From Pinus tabuliformis (lineage: Eukaryota; Streptophyta; Pinopsida; Pinales; Pinaceae): a stretch of DNA of 64,000 bases. How positions within the stretch are numbered: position 1 is the first letter of the stretch; the number at the start of each line of letters is the position of its first letter. The notes below the pieces were generated by a model. The model searched no databases. It was not told where the DNA came from and saw only the letters and a program-made list of their open reading frames with translations. Shown piece after piece: positions 46,714-57,699 of this stretch. Made by a program: the position numbers and the translations under genes. Location of the stretch: NCBI GenBank assembly GCA_031772625.1, contig CM062812.1:734859714-734923713 (forward strand). The letters run 5' to 3'.

Positions 46714-47777
46714 TGTTTCAATTCTAGTGTAAAAGGGAATTCTTTAACATGATAATTATTTGTGAACATTATTTTTTCTTCTTGTTATTTTATTTATGTT
46801 CTTCATCTAGCAATTACCATTAGGATAAAATAATTTAAACACAAGAAACAAGAGACACCAGAGATAAGCTAGGGGCTAGTGAAAAACATCAATAAGGGGG
46901 ACAACACAACAATTCTTTCGTCATAGAGTCATATAAAAGTTCAAGTCAAACAATCATTATCCCAAATTGCATGTCATCCATCCACCATACAACATCTACC
47001 TGCACAACATCCTTTATACATTTTTCCAACATCTTTCATAGGTTTTCCCAATGTCCTTCGTATGTGTATATATAGGTTTTCCTATTGTTTTTTCCAATGT
47101 CCTTCATAGGTTTTTCGATAGGTTTTCCCATAGTTCATAGTGATAGATCATAGGAGCTCGCATACCAATAATAGAAATCCTCCACAATAGACTCAAATTC
47201 CATCATAGAGAGGCTCCACATTAGGATCATATACCATCACAAAAATGCTCCACAGTAGGCTCATATGTCATCATAAAAAGGCTCCAAAATAGGCTCACAT
47301 GTTATTAGAGAAAGGCTCCATAGTAGGCTTGTATAGAATCATAGAAAGGATCCACAATATGGATTGTATTTCATAGCAGAAAGGATCCAAAGTAGGCTCA
47401 CATGCTATCATAGAATGAAATTGCAAAAGGTGCACCATAGGAGGAACAAGATACATTATAGAAGATACCTGAATTCTACCTCAAATATCTAAATTTCATC
47501 CCAAAAGATCCAAAAATTTGTTACAAAATAGAGAAGTCCTTATGCCAATATATAGAGGTTTTTCCCTGTGAAAAGTCATGTCTTTTCAAGCTGGTTTGAC
47601 CTGTCATCTAAGATGAATGACTTGGGTAATTAGATAGTTACATACAATTTCAAAAATTCAAATCTCTTTTTATTTCAAATTTCCAAATCGAACATATTAC
47701 AAAACTAATTTCTTTTAACCAATAAATGTCTTCTTCGAGTATATTATGAAGACCGAACCTAGTTACACTTTCCAATA
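46714..47777 (-). repeat. 5' LTR of copia-type element copy 2
   Basis: Paired with 42863-43871. On the plus strand it starts 'tgtttcaattctagtg' beside the primer site and ends 'actttccaata'. The internal 40-50 bp imperfect units (about 47160-47410) are shared with the other LTR. Confidence 0.8.
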
Positions 47778-48550
47778 GAGGAAAGGAAAAGAAAATAAGA
47801 ATAAGCTAATAATAAATATGAAGAGTTGTACAAGTAGTTAGAGGAGGAGCCATTTTCAATGAAATAGGTGAAAAATAAGGTGAACAAACTGGGTTGAACA
47901 ACTTGCAGCTAGAGGAAAGTATACCCTTTATGGATGTCCAACCTCCCCCACCTATTATTGGAGGATACCTTTTGATTAATGAATCAGGTGGTACCTTTGA
48001 ATAAGAGGAGAAGGTATTGGACCTCTCACACTTTTGATTTGATCAATTCAACAACAAGATATAGAAAAATAAGCGAAAGAACTTACCAAGAGATTCAACG
48101 AACCCCACAATCAGTTACCACTAATAGGGTCATAGTGGTTGAGATTGTAACTAATACAATTTCAATAGCCTTTACTAGATCTCCATTCTCTGTTGCCACT
48201 ACACATAATGTATGAAAATTGGTAGTTGAAGTGAAGGAGCTAAAAGAGGATTTGGGAACTGCCCAACGGGAAAACGATAGAATTCATGACGATAACCATT
48301 CTTTTTCAAGTTAAGTTTTGAACAAATTAGATTTGAAGGAAAAAATGTTGGAGGAGATAAAAATACTAGAAGAGGTCATCATGTCGATTTATGGACCTTG
48401 ATAGAACAATATCTCAATTAGAAAAATCACAAGGTGATTGGAAAGGAAGAGGAGAACTAATAAGGTAGGTCTTCTTAGACATAGAGTAACTTTTAAATGG
48501 AATAGAGAAGATATAGATGCACCAATAGGGATGTTGATAAAATATAGAAT
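47778..48550 (+). pseudogene. Family A unknown protein, C-terminal part (copy A5, second piece)
   Basis: It resumes the charged coiled coil broken at 42862, then a PPPIIGG-type patch (about 47945-47970) like that in A3. It then gives ITRKKV-type basic runs and the helical segment VKELKEDLGTAQREN (about 48232-48276). At 48551 a CACTA terminus interrupts it. Stops are frequent. Confidence 0.5.
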
Positions 48551-49270
48551 CACTACAAGGAAAAAGGTCATTTTTGAGGATCATGCTTATGACAGACCTT
48601 TAAGGTCCATCACCAATGTCGCATATAGTGACAGTCTTTAAAAAAGAATTGTTGTAAGTGTATATAGTGATGATCCTTTACGGTTTGTCACCAAAACCAT
48701 TTTCAATGACACTTTTGTTGAGGGTCATTAAAGGCCCATCACTAATTCTCTCTTTGGTGACACTTTTGGTGAGGTTCATTAAAGGCCCATCACTAATTCT
48801 CTCTTTGGTGACACTTCTAGCGACAATCTTTTATTGACCATCACCAATGATCTTTTTAGTTACTTTTGGTGACAGTCAATAAATGTTCGTCATCATTTAT
48901 CATTCCAATGAGTTTTTGATGACACTTCATGCCTGTGACAGACATTTAAGGTCCATCACCAATGTCTCATATGGTGACGGTCTTTAAAAAACCATTGTTG
49001 TAAGTGTATATGGTGTTGATCCTTTAAGGTTTGTCACCAAAGTCATTTTCAATGACACTTTTGGTGAGGGTCATTAATTGCCCATCACTAATTCTCTCTT
49101 TGGTGACATTCTTGGTGAGGGTTATTAAAGCCCCATCACTAATTCTCTCTTTGGTGACACTTCGAGTGACGATCATTTATTGACCCTCACCAATGCTCTT
49201 TTTGGTTACTTTTGGTGACGGTAAAAAAAATTTCATCATCACTGATCATTCTAATGAGCTTTTGATGATG
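48551..49270 (+). mobile_element. CACTA-type DNA transposon end with subterminal repeats
   Basis: CACTACAAGGAAAAAGG at 48551 is a CACTA terminal inverted repeat. It is followed by many short copies of a 'ggtgacNNTCNTTAANNCCCATCACC' type unit in both orientations, as in the subterminal regions of En/Spm elements. The block is a two-copy, about 346-bp direct repeat (48591 and 48937). I found no matching CCTTGTAGTG terminus to the right and no transposase. It is a fragment or a deleted element. Confidence 0.72.
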
Positions 49271-49559
49271 CAATGTACCTATTACTATATTTTCTGTCAA
49301 AATCTAATGAGCTAAGACGATTGTTGGTGAGCCTTTTTCATTATGTGTCCAAGGTCATTGTGGTTATAATAGCCAGTCAATTTGTTAAGAAATAATTAGT
49401 GTGTATCATTTCCCTCAGGTCATAAGTATATAGTCTTCCTATGAGTCAACACATTATTCATCTCTATTACGTTTATTATCTAGCAAATTTCCTTTAAATA
49501 ATGTTCCACTAGTGTGTGTAGGAATTATATTATTTAATACATAATCAAGCTCTATCAAG
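49271..49559. other. Short unassigned spacer
   Basis: Nothing recognisable. Confidence 0.4.
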
Positions 49560-50330
49560 TCTATTAATGAGAGAGACCTAGCACTCCTCAACACTCATGG
49601 CACACCTTAACATGCTTTGGAACAATATGCTAGCATTCCTTGGCACCTCACATGTCTTGGAACATCTTTGTACCTAGAACATCTTGCCATGAGTAGGACA
49701 CCAAAGCACATGTTGGCATGCCATAGCATAGCATAGCACTCCCCTATCATGTATTGGAATTCCCTGTAGTCCCTACCATGCCCTGGAACTCCTTGGCATA
49801 ATATTGTATTGACAAAAATTAGCACTTGGCACACATTGGCACTTGGCATGTATTGGAACATACTATTAGTGTGCATAGCATGCCCATTTTTAAAAAGATA
49901 AAGTCTCAATTTTTTAACACTCTTATGTGTTCATTTCCTTTCATTTTAGCTTGGTTATTTGTTTTGTTGCCTTGAAACTCCTTGATGCATATTGGCATAC
50001 TCTGGCACCCTACAGATTCTAGCATGTCTTAGCACCTGGAATGCCTTGGCACTATTTGGCACATGTTAGCACACCCCGAAACTACCTAGCATGCTCTAGC
50101 ACTTCTTGACCTTCCCTGATATTCCCTGGCATGCCTTACCCGTTCTTAGCATACCTTGTCATTCCCTTCTTGGCATGACAACTAGCACTGATTGACACTC
50201 CCCAACACACCCTCATATTCATTCACTTCCATGCATTTTGACCTAGTGCTCCCTTGTGTTGTCCTAGTACTCCCTAACACCCCTGAGCATGCATTTGCAC
50301 TCTCTAGCACACCTTAGCATTCATAAGTGA
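49560..50330 (+). repeat. Satellite-like array, left block
   Basis: Runs of 'ccttggcact', 'catgccttag' and 'ctccctagca' type short units, each about 10-12 bp. One copy of the 105-bp core of the right-hand array lies at about 50150-50265 ('ttcatttccatgcattttga' region). The same sequence class is in 57800-60530. Confidence 0.65.
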
Positions 50331-50723
50331 ATAATGAAACTTGTAACCAATGTTACTTGACTTGGAATAGACTATAAATTGGCAAGGCAAAAGAGCTAAG
50401 AATTTTAATTAGATTGGGGAAAAATAGGAAAAAAATCGGGAAAAAATCAGTGAATTCAATAAATAAAAATATACACATATATTGAATTTAAAAGAAAAAT
50501 ATTTTTTCATTGATATTTAATAAAGCCATATCCAAAAAATTCATAATATCAATATATGTCCAAAATATTAGGAATGAATAAGCATCTCATATATGTTATG
50601 AGTCCAAACATGATCTAAAGTACTGAGTCATGACTACATAGAACTAGAAGCAACTGCTTCTAAAAGTTTACAAACAACTACATACTAATTAAAAAAAAAT
50701 CAGTAACTAAGAGTCCAAAACTC
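50331..50723 (-). other. 3' flank of the hAT element
   Basis: AT-rich. A 'gggaaaaataggaaaaaaatcggg' patch (about 50415-50440) resembles the terminal regions of BED/DUF659 hAT elements, but I could not pair a terminal inverted repeat or an eight-base target duplication. Confidence 0.35.
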
Positions 50724-53285
50724 TTAAGAGTGAGAAATAGAAGTGATTCCTCTCACTCCTCCGCTTTCTTGACTCTCAAAGTTCTTCAAGTCATGTAGGC
50801 TTAAAATAGGAGCCTCCTCTAATTGGACCCAATCTGTTGCATTTGTAGTTTGCAAATCTATCTCTTCAAGGTCTATTGATGAATGATCCAAACCTATCAT
50901 TATCATGAGACATTGAAATGTGAATTTAAGTTTGACTTTGAACTTTAAAGTTTAAACCTTAAATTCCAAATCAGATTATGAAACCTTCAAATTCATGCTC
51001 TCACCTATTATTTTCTTGTTGCGAAGTTGTAGATTGTAATGGAAAAATACAAGGTCATTTAAGCGCTTTTGTGTCAATTAGTTGCACTTCTTAGAAATTA
51101 TTTTCTCAAACATGCTCCAGTTGCACTCACAACCTGAAGCACTACATGCTTCGTTTAAGATTCGAATGGAAAATCTCTTCAAATCCGACATATCACTATA
51201 AAAGTTTTGCCACCAAATACCTAGCAAGTGGCAAGGGTTTGTGAGTAGACGTACTAAATACTAAATAGTAAAAACTTAAAAAGATAACAAAATTTAATAA
51301 AACATTTAACGTACAAAATAAAGTTTAAACAAATTTAATGAACTGATAAAGCCTTCAAGCCTCAAAGGGTACCTGGCAACACCTTAGACCTTTCTCATTT
51401 AACACTGGTATAGGAAAACAATTTAGGTGGTGCTCTATAATTCTATAGTTTGGAAAAGACATGACTTTGAAATTATGGATTAGGGAAGCACCTTTCCATG
51501 CATGTCATAACTCCTCTATGAACCTCCCCATCCTCACTAAATTTTCTCTTATCATAAAAATACTATGGGTTTACGAAGTACCTAGTAGCATGTAAAGGGG
51601 AATTCAATTTCCAATCCCAATGTGCATCAATAATGTCCCAGAGAGGCATATACTTTGCCTCCTTATCCCCATATCTTCTTTTGATGGCCTCTTTTGCGAG
51701 ATCCATCGCCTCATAAATGTAACCCATAGTGGGTTTGTCACCATCAACCATCCTGAAAGTTCAAGCTTTTAACTTTAAATTAATATGAAACATTGAAAAT
51801 AAAAAGAAACTTGAAATGAAATTTAAAACATGAAAAAGTTAAAAGACTTGAAGTACATGAGAACTCTAACAAGAGACTCCATCTCTTCAGCATCTTTCCA
51901 TAAACCGTCATTAAACAGAACTGCAACAACTTCAATGCCTTCAAGGGTCTTGGAATTTTTAGATGCCATCCACTCAGGTCCCAAGGACATCCTCTTCAGA
52001 TTTATCTTTTGCACAACCACAAATTGAAAAGATATGAAATTTGTTGCAAATCTATTCACTACAGTTCAAACAATCTCTTTACCTTCAGTGTATTTTCTAA
52101 TGGAGTTTAGGACAATAATGTGGTTGTATAGGTATTTGGTTACAGATTTTTCCTTCTCCACAACCTCATGTATCCAATGAATCTTACTAATGTCCTCAAG
52201 TATTAAATCTATACGATGGGCAACACAATAAGTCCAAAAAATAATGGGGTGCCTAATCTCAAAATGTTTACAAGCAGCCATATAATTAGCTGCATTGTCG
52301 ATGACAATTTGTACAACATGTTCTTCTCCCACTTCGTGAATGACTTCCTCCATCATTTCATAAATAAGTTGTGCAGTCTTAACCTTGTCTAAGGCATCCA
52401 TTGATTTGAGAAACATTGTACCCACTAGACAAGATACAAGGAGATTTATTAAAGTTCTATTCCTCTAATCTATCCATCCATCACTCATGAACATGCACCC
52501 TGTTTCTACCCATGATGAATGAAACTCATATAGCATAAGCATGACATGTTCAACAATTTCTAATAGAAAATTTGTCCTAATGTTCTCTAATGAAGGATCT
52601 TTGAACCTTGGACCTACAACAACTACATCAACAATAGCTTAGCAATAGCCTTCCTTGCCTGACTATGGATATTTTTTTCCAGCAAATGTTATCCAAGGTA
52701 GGTTGGGAATCGGGTTTTGTGTGGGGAGAAAAAAAGGATGTTTATGTTTCCACCTCCAATGTTGAATGCAAGAGGATTCATTTGGCCTTGAGTTTGACTT
52801 GGACTTGGGGTCATGTGTGGGAAAACTGGGAACTACATTGAGGATTCAATAGAGGGAGATGACAATGGGGTAGTGGAAGAAAAATTGTCAACTCCAGGAG
52901 TTACTATTTCTTTTTTTTAATTTTCTTTCTTTGCATTATGCTGACTCAACATATCAATGGCCAAGGTTGCTTGGTGTTTGACATTTTCATCAACATTTTT
53001 GCAGAGACCTATATCATGGCTAGGTATTTGTGGAAGGTGTTACTTGAATCTATAAATGCCTCCACTACATTTTGCTATGCAGAATTTACAAAGGAGCTTA
53101 GGGTCTCCAAGAATCTTGTCACAATAAGCCCAAGAAAATTCCTTCTCCCTCGACACTATTGTTGTTTTGGACTTGTCTTTAACTTGTGGCTTTTGTTTAG
53201 ATTTGGAGTTGTGCCTTCTATTTAATTTGGCTGTTGTAAAATACAATAAAAAATGAAAATTAAAAATGCCATATATAACTTCCAA
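50724..53285 (-). pseudogene. hAT transposase with BED zinc finger and DUF659 domain, decayed
   Basis: Read leftward. A BED-type finger (CKFC...HLPQIPSH, about 53110-53020) has a TAA within it. Then comes the DUF659 region: SWVETGCMFMSDGW (about 52518-52477), MFLKSMDALDKVKTAQLIYE and FWTYCVAHRIDLILEDI (52420-52190). Then GPEWMASKNSKTLEG and GDKPTMGYIYEAMDLAKEAI (about 51740-51680). The hAT dimerisation end shows ACSASGCECNWSMFEK and RLNDLVFFHYNLQLRN (about 51160-51010). The C-terminal tail ends near 50724. It is a cut-and-paste transposase acting on element ends. A likely 104-bp intron lies at 51753-51856. A deletion near 51180-51400 and several stops and frameshifts disable it. Confidence 0.83.
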
Positions 53286-56200
53286 AAAAATAGGGTTGGT
53301 TTTAAAGGATATGAGGTTTTGTTAAGGATCAAAGAGGAATCTGTCCAGCAACACAAGCACATTTCGACCTAATATATCATTATGACCTAGAAACACAATT
53401 AGGTATATATGAGGAAATGCTACATAAAGGAAATATTATCAACATATATTGGATTGTAATCTTGAATTTGGAACTTTGTTTAGTGTAAGACAACTGAGCC
53501 AATACATCAATAACAGATTCTATAAGAACAAAAATACCCAAAGTTGTGAATGCATGGTTAAAGCCTTTGAAGTCTACAAGACATCGACCAAGGAAAGAAT
53601 GTTTGATGACTTGGTTGATGGTTGGTATGAAACCATTTCTTAGTGCATTTTTAAAATATATTTAAGCCCCATTTATAGGGTTGAAAAGTCACAACCAAAG
53701 GAATACACCAAACATTCGATTGCTGAACAGTGAAACTTGAAACTTTCCATTGAAAACGACATTCAAACTTCAATATAGTAATATAGCTATTATTTAAGCC
53801 AAGTGCCAATGTACCTTGATTGTTGAATAGTGAAGTGGCTAAGCCTAAATGGAACACACGGTGAAGGTGATGCACGACTGCCCAATGGTCGATATGAAGT
53901 ATGGATACAGCATACATTAGCGACTACTCGATATGGAGTCTGGACTTAGGCTCACCTTGGTGGTTCCCTGATATTGAGTTTGGACTGTCTAATAGTGAGT
54001 AGTGATTGATTACTGAAGGTATTGACATATGAGTTTTGGGCCTAAGAAATAAGAAATAAATTTTGGAACGAATGATGTTTAGTTTTTAGCAATGTGGCAT
54101 ACCTAAACTTGAAAAACTTGTGCTCGTCGAGTCAAGGCTGAAAATCGAATAAATTGAAATCAATCACAGGAATCTACTTTAATCGGCAAGTCTCAAGTCA
54201 GACTTGCATTGACCATGAGTTAAACTTGGTCAACATGAGTTTGACTCACAAATATTTAGATCGAATCATTTGGAGAGCGAGCAGATTCCGACTTGTGATC
54301 AATTGCAATTGAAACTAATTGTGAATTTTCTAAATTGAAATTGGCCCATTGACATCATTTCTATTTGAGGCTGCGCATGTCAATGGAAGAGACTCATTTT
54401 AAATTAGGTTCATTGAGAAAATATTTTATGGACGATGTTTCTTTTTATGTCGAGGAAGACATAGTAATATTTTTTTATTAAATTTGAATAACAATAGTAT
54501 CTACTTTGTATCTCCCATATCTCATTATTTTTATCTCCTATAACTCATACAGAAAGTGGGGTAATAGTGGACATGTAGCATCAAGCTCCACACCTTTTAA
54601 ACCAAAGTTCTGCATGCAAACCTTTCTGTCACTTGCACCACAAAGCCTTCACTATAGAGTGTGGAGTTAACACCTACCTTTGCATGACAAAAGCTACACA
54701 TACATTTTGACTTGGATTTTTCACCTTTTGTCCATTCTTTCTTTGGATTCTGGGACAACAACCTCCACATACTTTTTTTCCATACCTATATGTGAGTGTA
54801 ACTTTGCACATTTTATATGCTTCAACCAATATCAAAAGCATTTGTGAGCTTCTTTCAAGGCAAGAATACATGCTTCAATCATGAAAATTAGCAAAGTTTC
54901 TAAAGCAAAAAATAACCATGGAGTTATCCTTTTCCATTTCAAATATGTTAGGGATCTATTGACAGTTTTTTAGAGATAATTATTAATTGGCCCTCTACTT
55001 TTCCCTTTTCCTTAATATAAACTGCATCTCTTATTACATTTCTAATTAAAAGATTTACATCAAATACTGGATCAAAGGGCTAAGCAATTTTCATAAATGC
55101 TTCCTTGTCAAGTAGAAGAATAAATGGTCAACATGTCAACTTGGCTCCAATTTCTTGGGAATTAATAATTGTTTTGAAAAATGACTACTCTTGTTTGAAT
55201 CTAGAACTATGTTTAAGCTTTGAAGATGGATTTTCCTCCAAATTGTTCTTGGAAATTTCCTTATTAAAGGCTTCTCTATATCTCCTCCATTAGAATGAAT
55301 GGCTTGTATGTTGAAAAGTATAGCAGAGCTCCCTTCTAAAAATCTTGATCATCCCATTGTCACCAAGAGGTCCTCCTTTTCCCCAAATTGGACCGAAAAC
55401 AACATTGAGTACTTAATTATGATCCAACCTGAGAAATTTTGATTAACACTGCAACTCAAGAGCTATTAAATTTAAAGTGCACTAATATGATTTGTTATTC
55501 TTTCATTGAATAAGTATATTATTTTGAGTTTGTCATTTGTGCTTGTAGTATGTGGCATTGACCTTGTTTCACCTGAAAGGGTTTTTATTCTTGGACTATG
55601 ACAATGCTAGTAAGATTTAGGCCTTTTGTAGTATTTGTACCCCATGATCATTTTTACAAAATGTAGGTCCTATGTGGAAAGAAATAAGCATTCAGTTATT
55701 ACCTCCTAAAATAAAGCATTGATTCTTTTATTAGGTTCCATGTAACATCCTCTACCAATTGAGGACAAATGGGACGTAATATCCTATCCATCCTCATAGA
55801 CTATAGTCCTCCATAAAGGGGGAAAAACCCAAAAATACCCATTGTTGGGCAATTTTTGGGGAAACTGGGTTTAAAAAACCCAAATTTGGGGTTTGGAGTC
55901 AGGTTTACTCAATCACTTAAGAATATGAAACCCCTCTGGAAAATATGTAAATAAGGAAGGATTGAATTCATTTTTGATCACTTAGTGTGGATTAATTCAT
56001 TTGTTCTTGAGCATTAGGTCTGACAGTTTTCGACCCCTTCTATCTCTTGTCAATTTCAGTGGTGAAATATTCCACCCTAGTTGACATTCCCTTATTATCT
56101 CGCTATGTGAGCACAAGGGTGTCTGGTTGGTTAGCGAATTCTGTTGGATATTGGTCTCTTGTCTTTTTTCAGGCACAAGATTTCTGTTAAAGGTGAATGA

Positions 56201-57245
56201 ATTTGGAGGATAATGCATGATAGCTTAGTTTTGTTTTGCATACACCTCTCTTGAAGGAAGCAACAAAGTTTCTAATTCCTTAATATCTTGTTCTGGGTGA
56301 AGCACTTACCTTAGGTAGTGGATTCATTTCTGGCACTTGGAGTAGCGAAACTCTTTGCTTTATTTAGTTTTTGCATGCACAGTTAAGAGGATCACTTCCG
56401 TAGTTATTAATTCTCAGCCTTAGCTAAGGAATCATGTTTGCATATCTCGTATCATATTCACTAGTGGCAGACTTTACTTGTCTTATATATCCATGCAAGG
56501 AAGGTGCATTAGGATTAGGAGTTAATAAAGTTGAGACATTGTTGTACATGTTTCCAGACTCATTGTACCTTCTATACTAAAGGAAAAGTGAATAGTAGTG
56601 TTTGAAATTTTTAGTTATTTCTTGTTTCAAAGAGTAATAAATAGCGATGTGATTTGAGTTTCAAATCTATGTACTTGCTGTTACTTTCTTCAGTGGCATG
56701 TGCTTCCCTATTCAGAACAAGGGGTTTTTCAGCAGTATCTAGCCTCCAAATCTTCTTTAATGTAAACTAAATATCAAATGATGCCCTCGTACTCCAAATC
56801 ATCTAAGGCATCACCCTAGAGAAGTTCCAAGGTAGACAAATGAGCTTTGACAGGCCAACTCCAACCCCATGTCACTATACAAGTGTTGACATCACTGCTA
56901 CAAAAATTATTCTGAAGTGTTGCATCCTATGCCAATTCCTAAGATGGATTGCCAAAGGAATTCTAAAACGATGCTCAACCTTCATTACCACATTTAAGAC
57001 TTTTAAAAGGGATTGGTCCCTTTAAACCATACCAATTTTTACACTTTCACAATTTGGCCATGTTCCTATCAATTTATATTTTGTATTGAAAAGTTAGTCC
57101 TATTTTACATGTTTATTAAATTTAGGAACAATTATAGGTTAGATCCAACAAAATGTCAACAAATTTGTGGGTTAGGTTGGCATTTCTCCAAATAATATCA
57201 CACATGTATATATAATCACACATTTTCCTTTTTAGATCTTGATTG
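53286..57245. other. Unassigned stretch with weak coding-like remnants
   Basis: Repeat-like short units around 'atatggagtctggactt' occur near 53880-54010. A plus-strand translation with CECMVKAFEVYKTS lies at 53449-53643, and a minus-strand one with LERSSQMLLILVEAYKM at 54674-54871. I recognise neither. 'ggggaaaaacccaaaa' and 'aaacccaaatttgggg' at 55827-55894 could be a transposon end. No complete gene. Confidence 0.35.
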
Positions 57246-57460
57246 GTTGAAAAAAAGGTTCGATGCCTATGTAATTTTGTCCCATACCTCCACATCAGCA
57301 CTCATAGATAACAATATTCTTAATTCTTCATCTGTGTGCACAATAAGGTCCCTTTTGGTTGCTATTTTTGATGGAGCAACCTCTAACAGTACACCTTTTA
57401 CCACAGAGATGTTGTTGTTGGATAGAAATCTCCAGAAGAGTCTTACACCAGACATATAAA
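57246..57460 (-). pseudogene. Unrecognised coding-like fragment
   Basis: The minus-strand frame of about 62 codons has no stop and ordinary amino-acid composition (for example LEVAPSKIATKRDLIVHTDE and LLSMSADVEVWDKI). I cannot name it. It might be a host-gene exon fragment or an element remnant. Upstream frames (56690-57200) look broken. Confidence 0.25.
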
Positions 57461-57699
57461 TGGCTATTGTATATCAAAATAATAAGCATTAGCATATGAA
57501 GATGTGCAGACCCCAAACTATGTGCATTCAATCCATTACTTTTTCTTTCATAGAAAAATGTCTTTTGCATAGTAGATGTGTTGTGGCACATGAGTGTGTT
57601 CGCATAAAAAATTCTAAGGCCAAACCAATATTCTCATGTGTCATGGAAATTCAACATATGTCTTGTTCACCTAAGAACTACTTGTAACTCATCTTAGGG

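Larger units (their letters stand above)
42863..47777 (-). mobile_element. Non-autonomous copia-type LTR element (copy 2), minus strand
   Basis: The element is 4.9 kb. The right LTR, 46714-47777, is its 5' LTR; the left, 42863-43871, is its 3' LTR. Both read TATTGGAA...TAAC at the 5' end, like copy 1. Flanking bases GAAGA (42858-42862) and GAGGA (47778-47782) match at four of five, as a decayed target duplication. The internal 2.84 kb shows no recognisable gag or pol. It splits the coiled-coil region of family A copy A5. Confidence 0.8.

Noticed and set aside
53286..55900. hAT 5' terminal repeat at 55827-55894
   Set aside because: The GGGG/AAACCC-rich patch is suggestive, but no matching inverted repeat near 50400 and no eight-base duplication were found.
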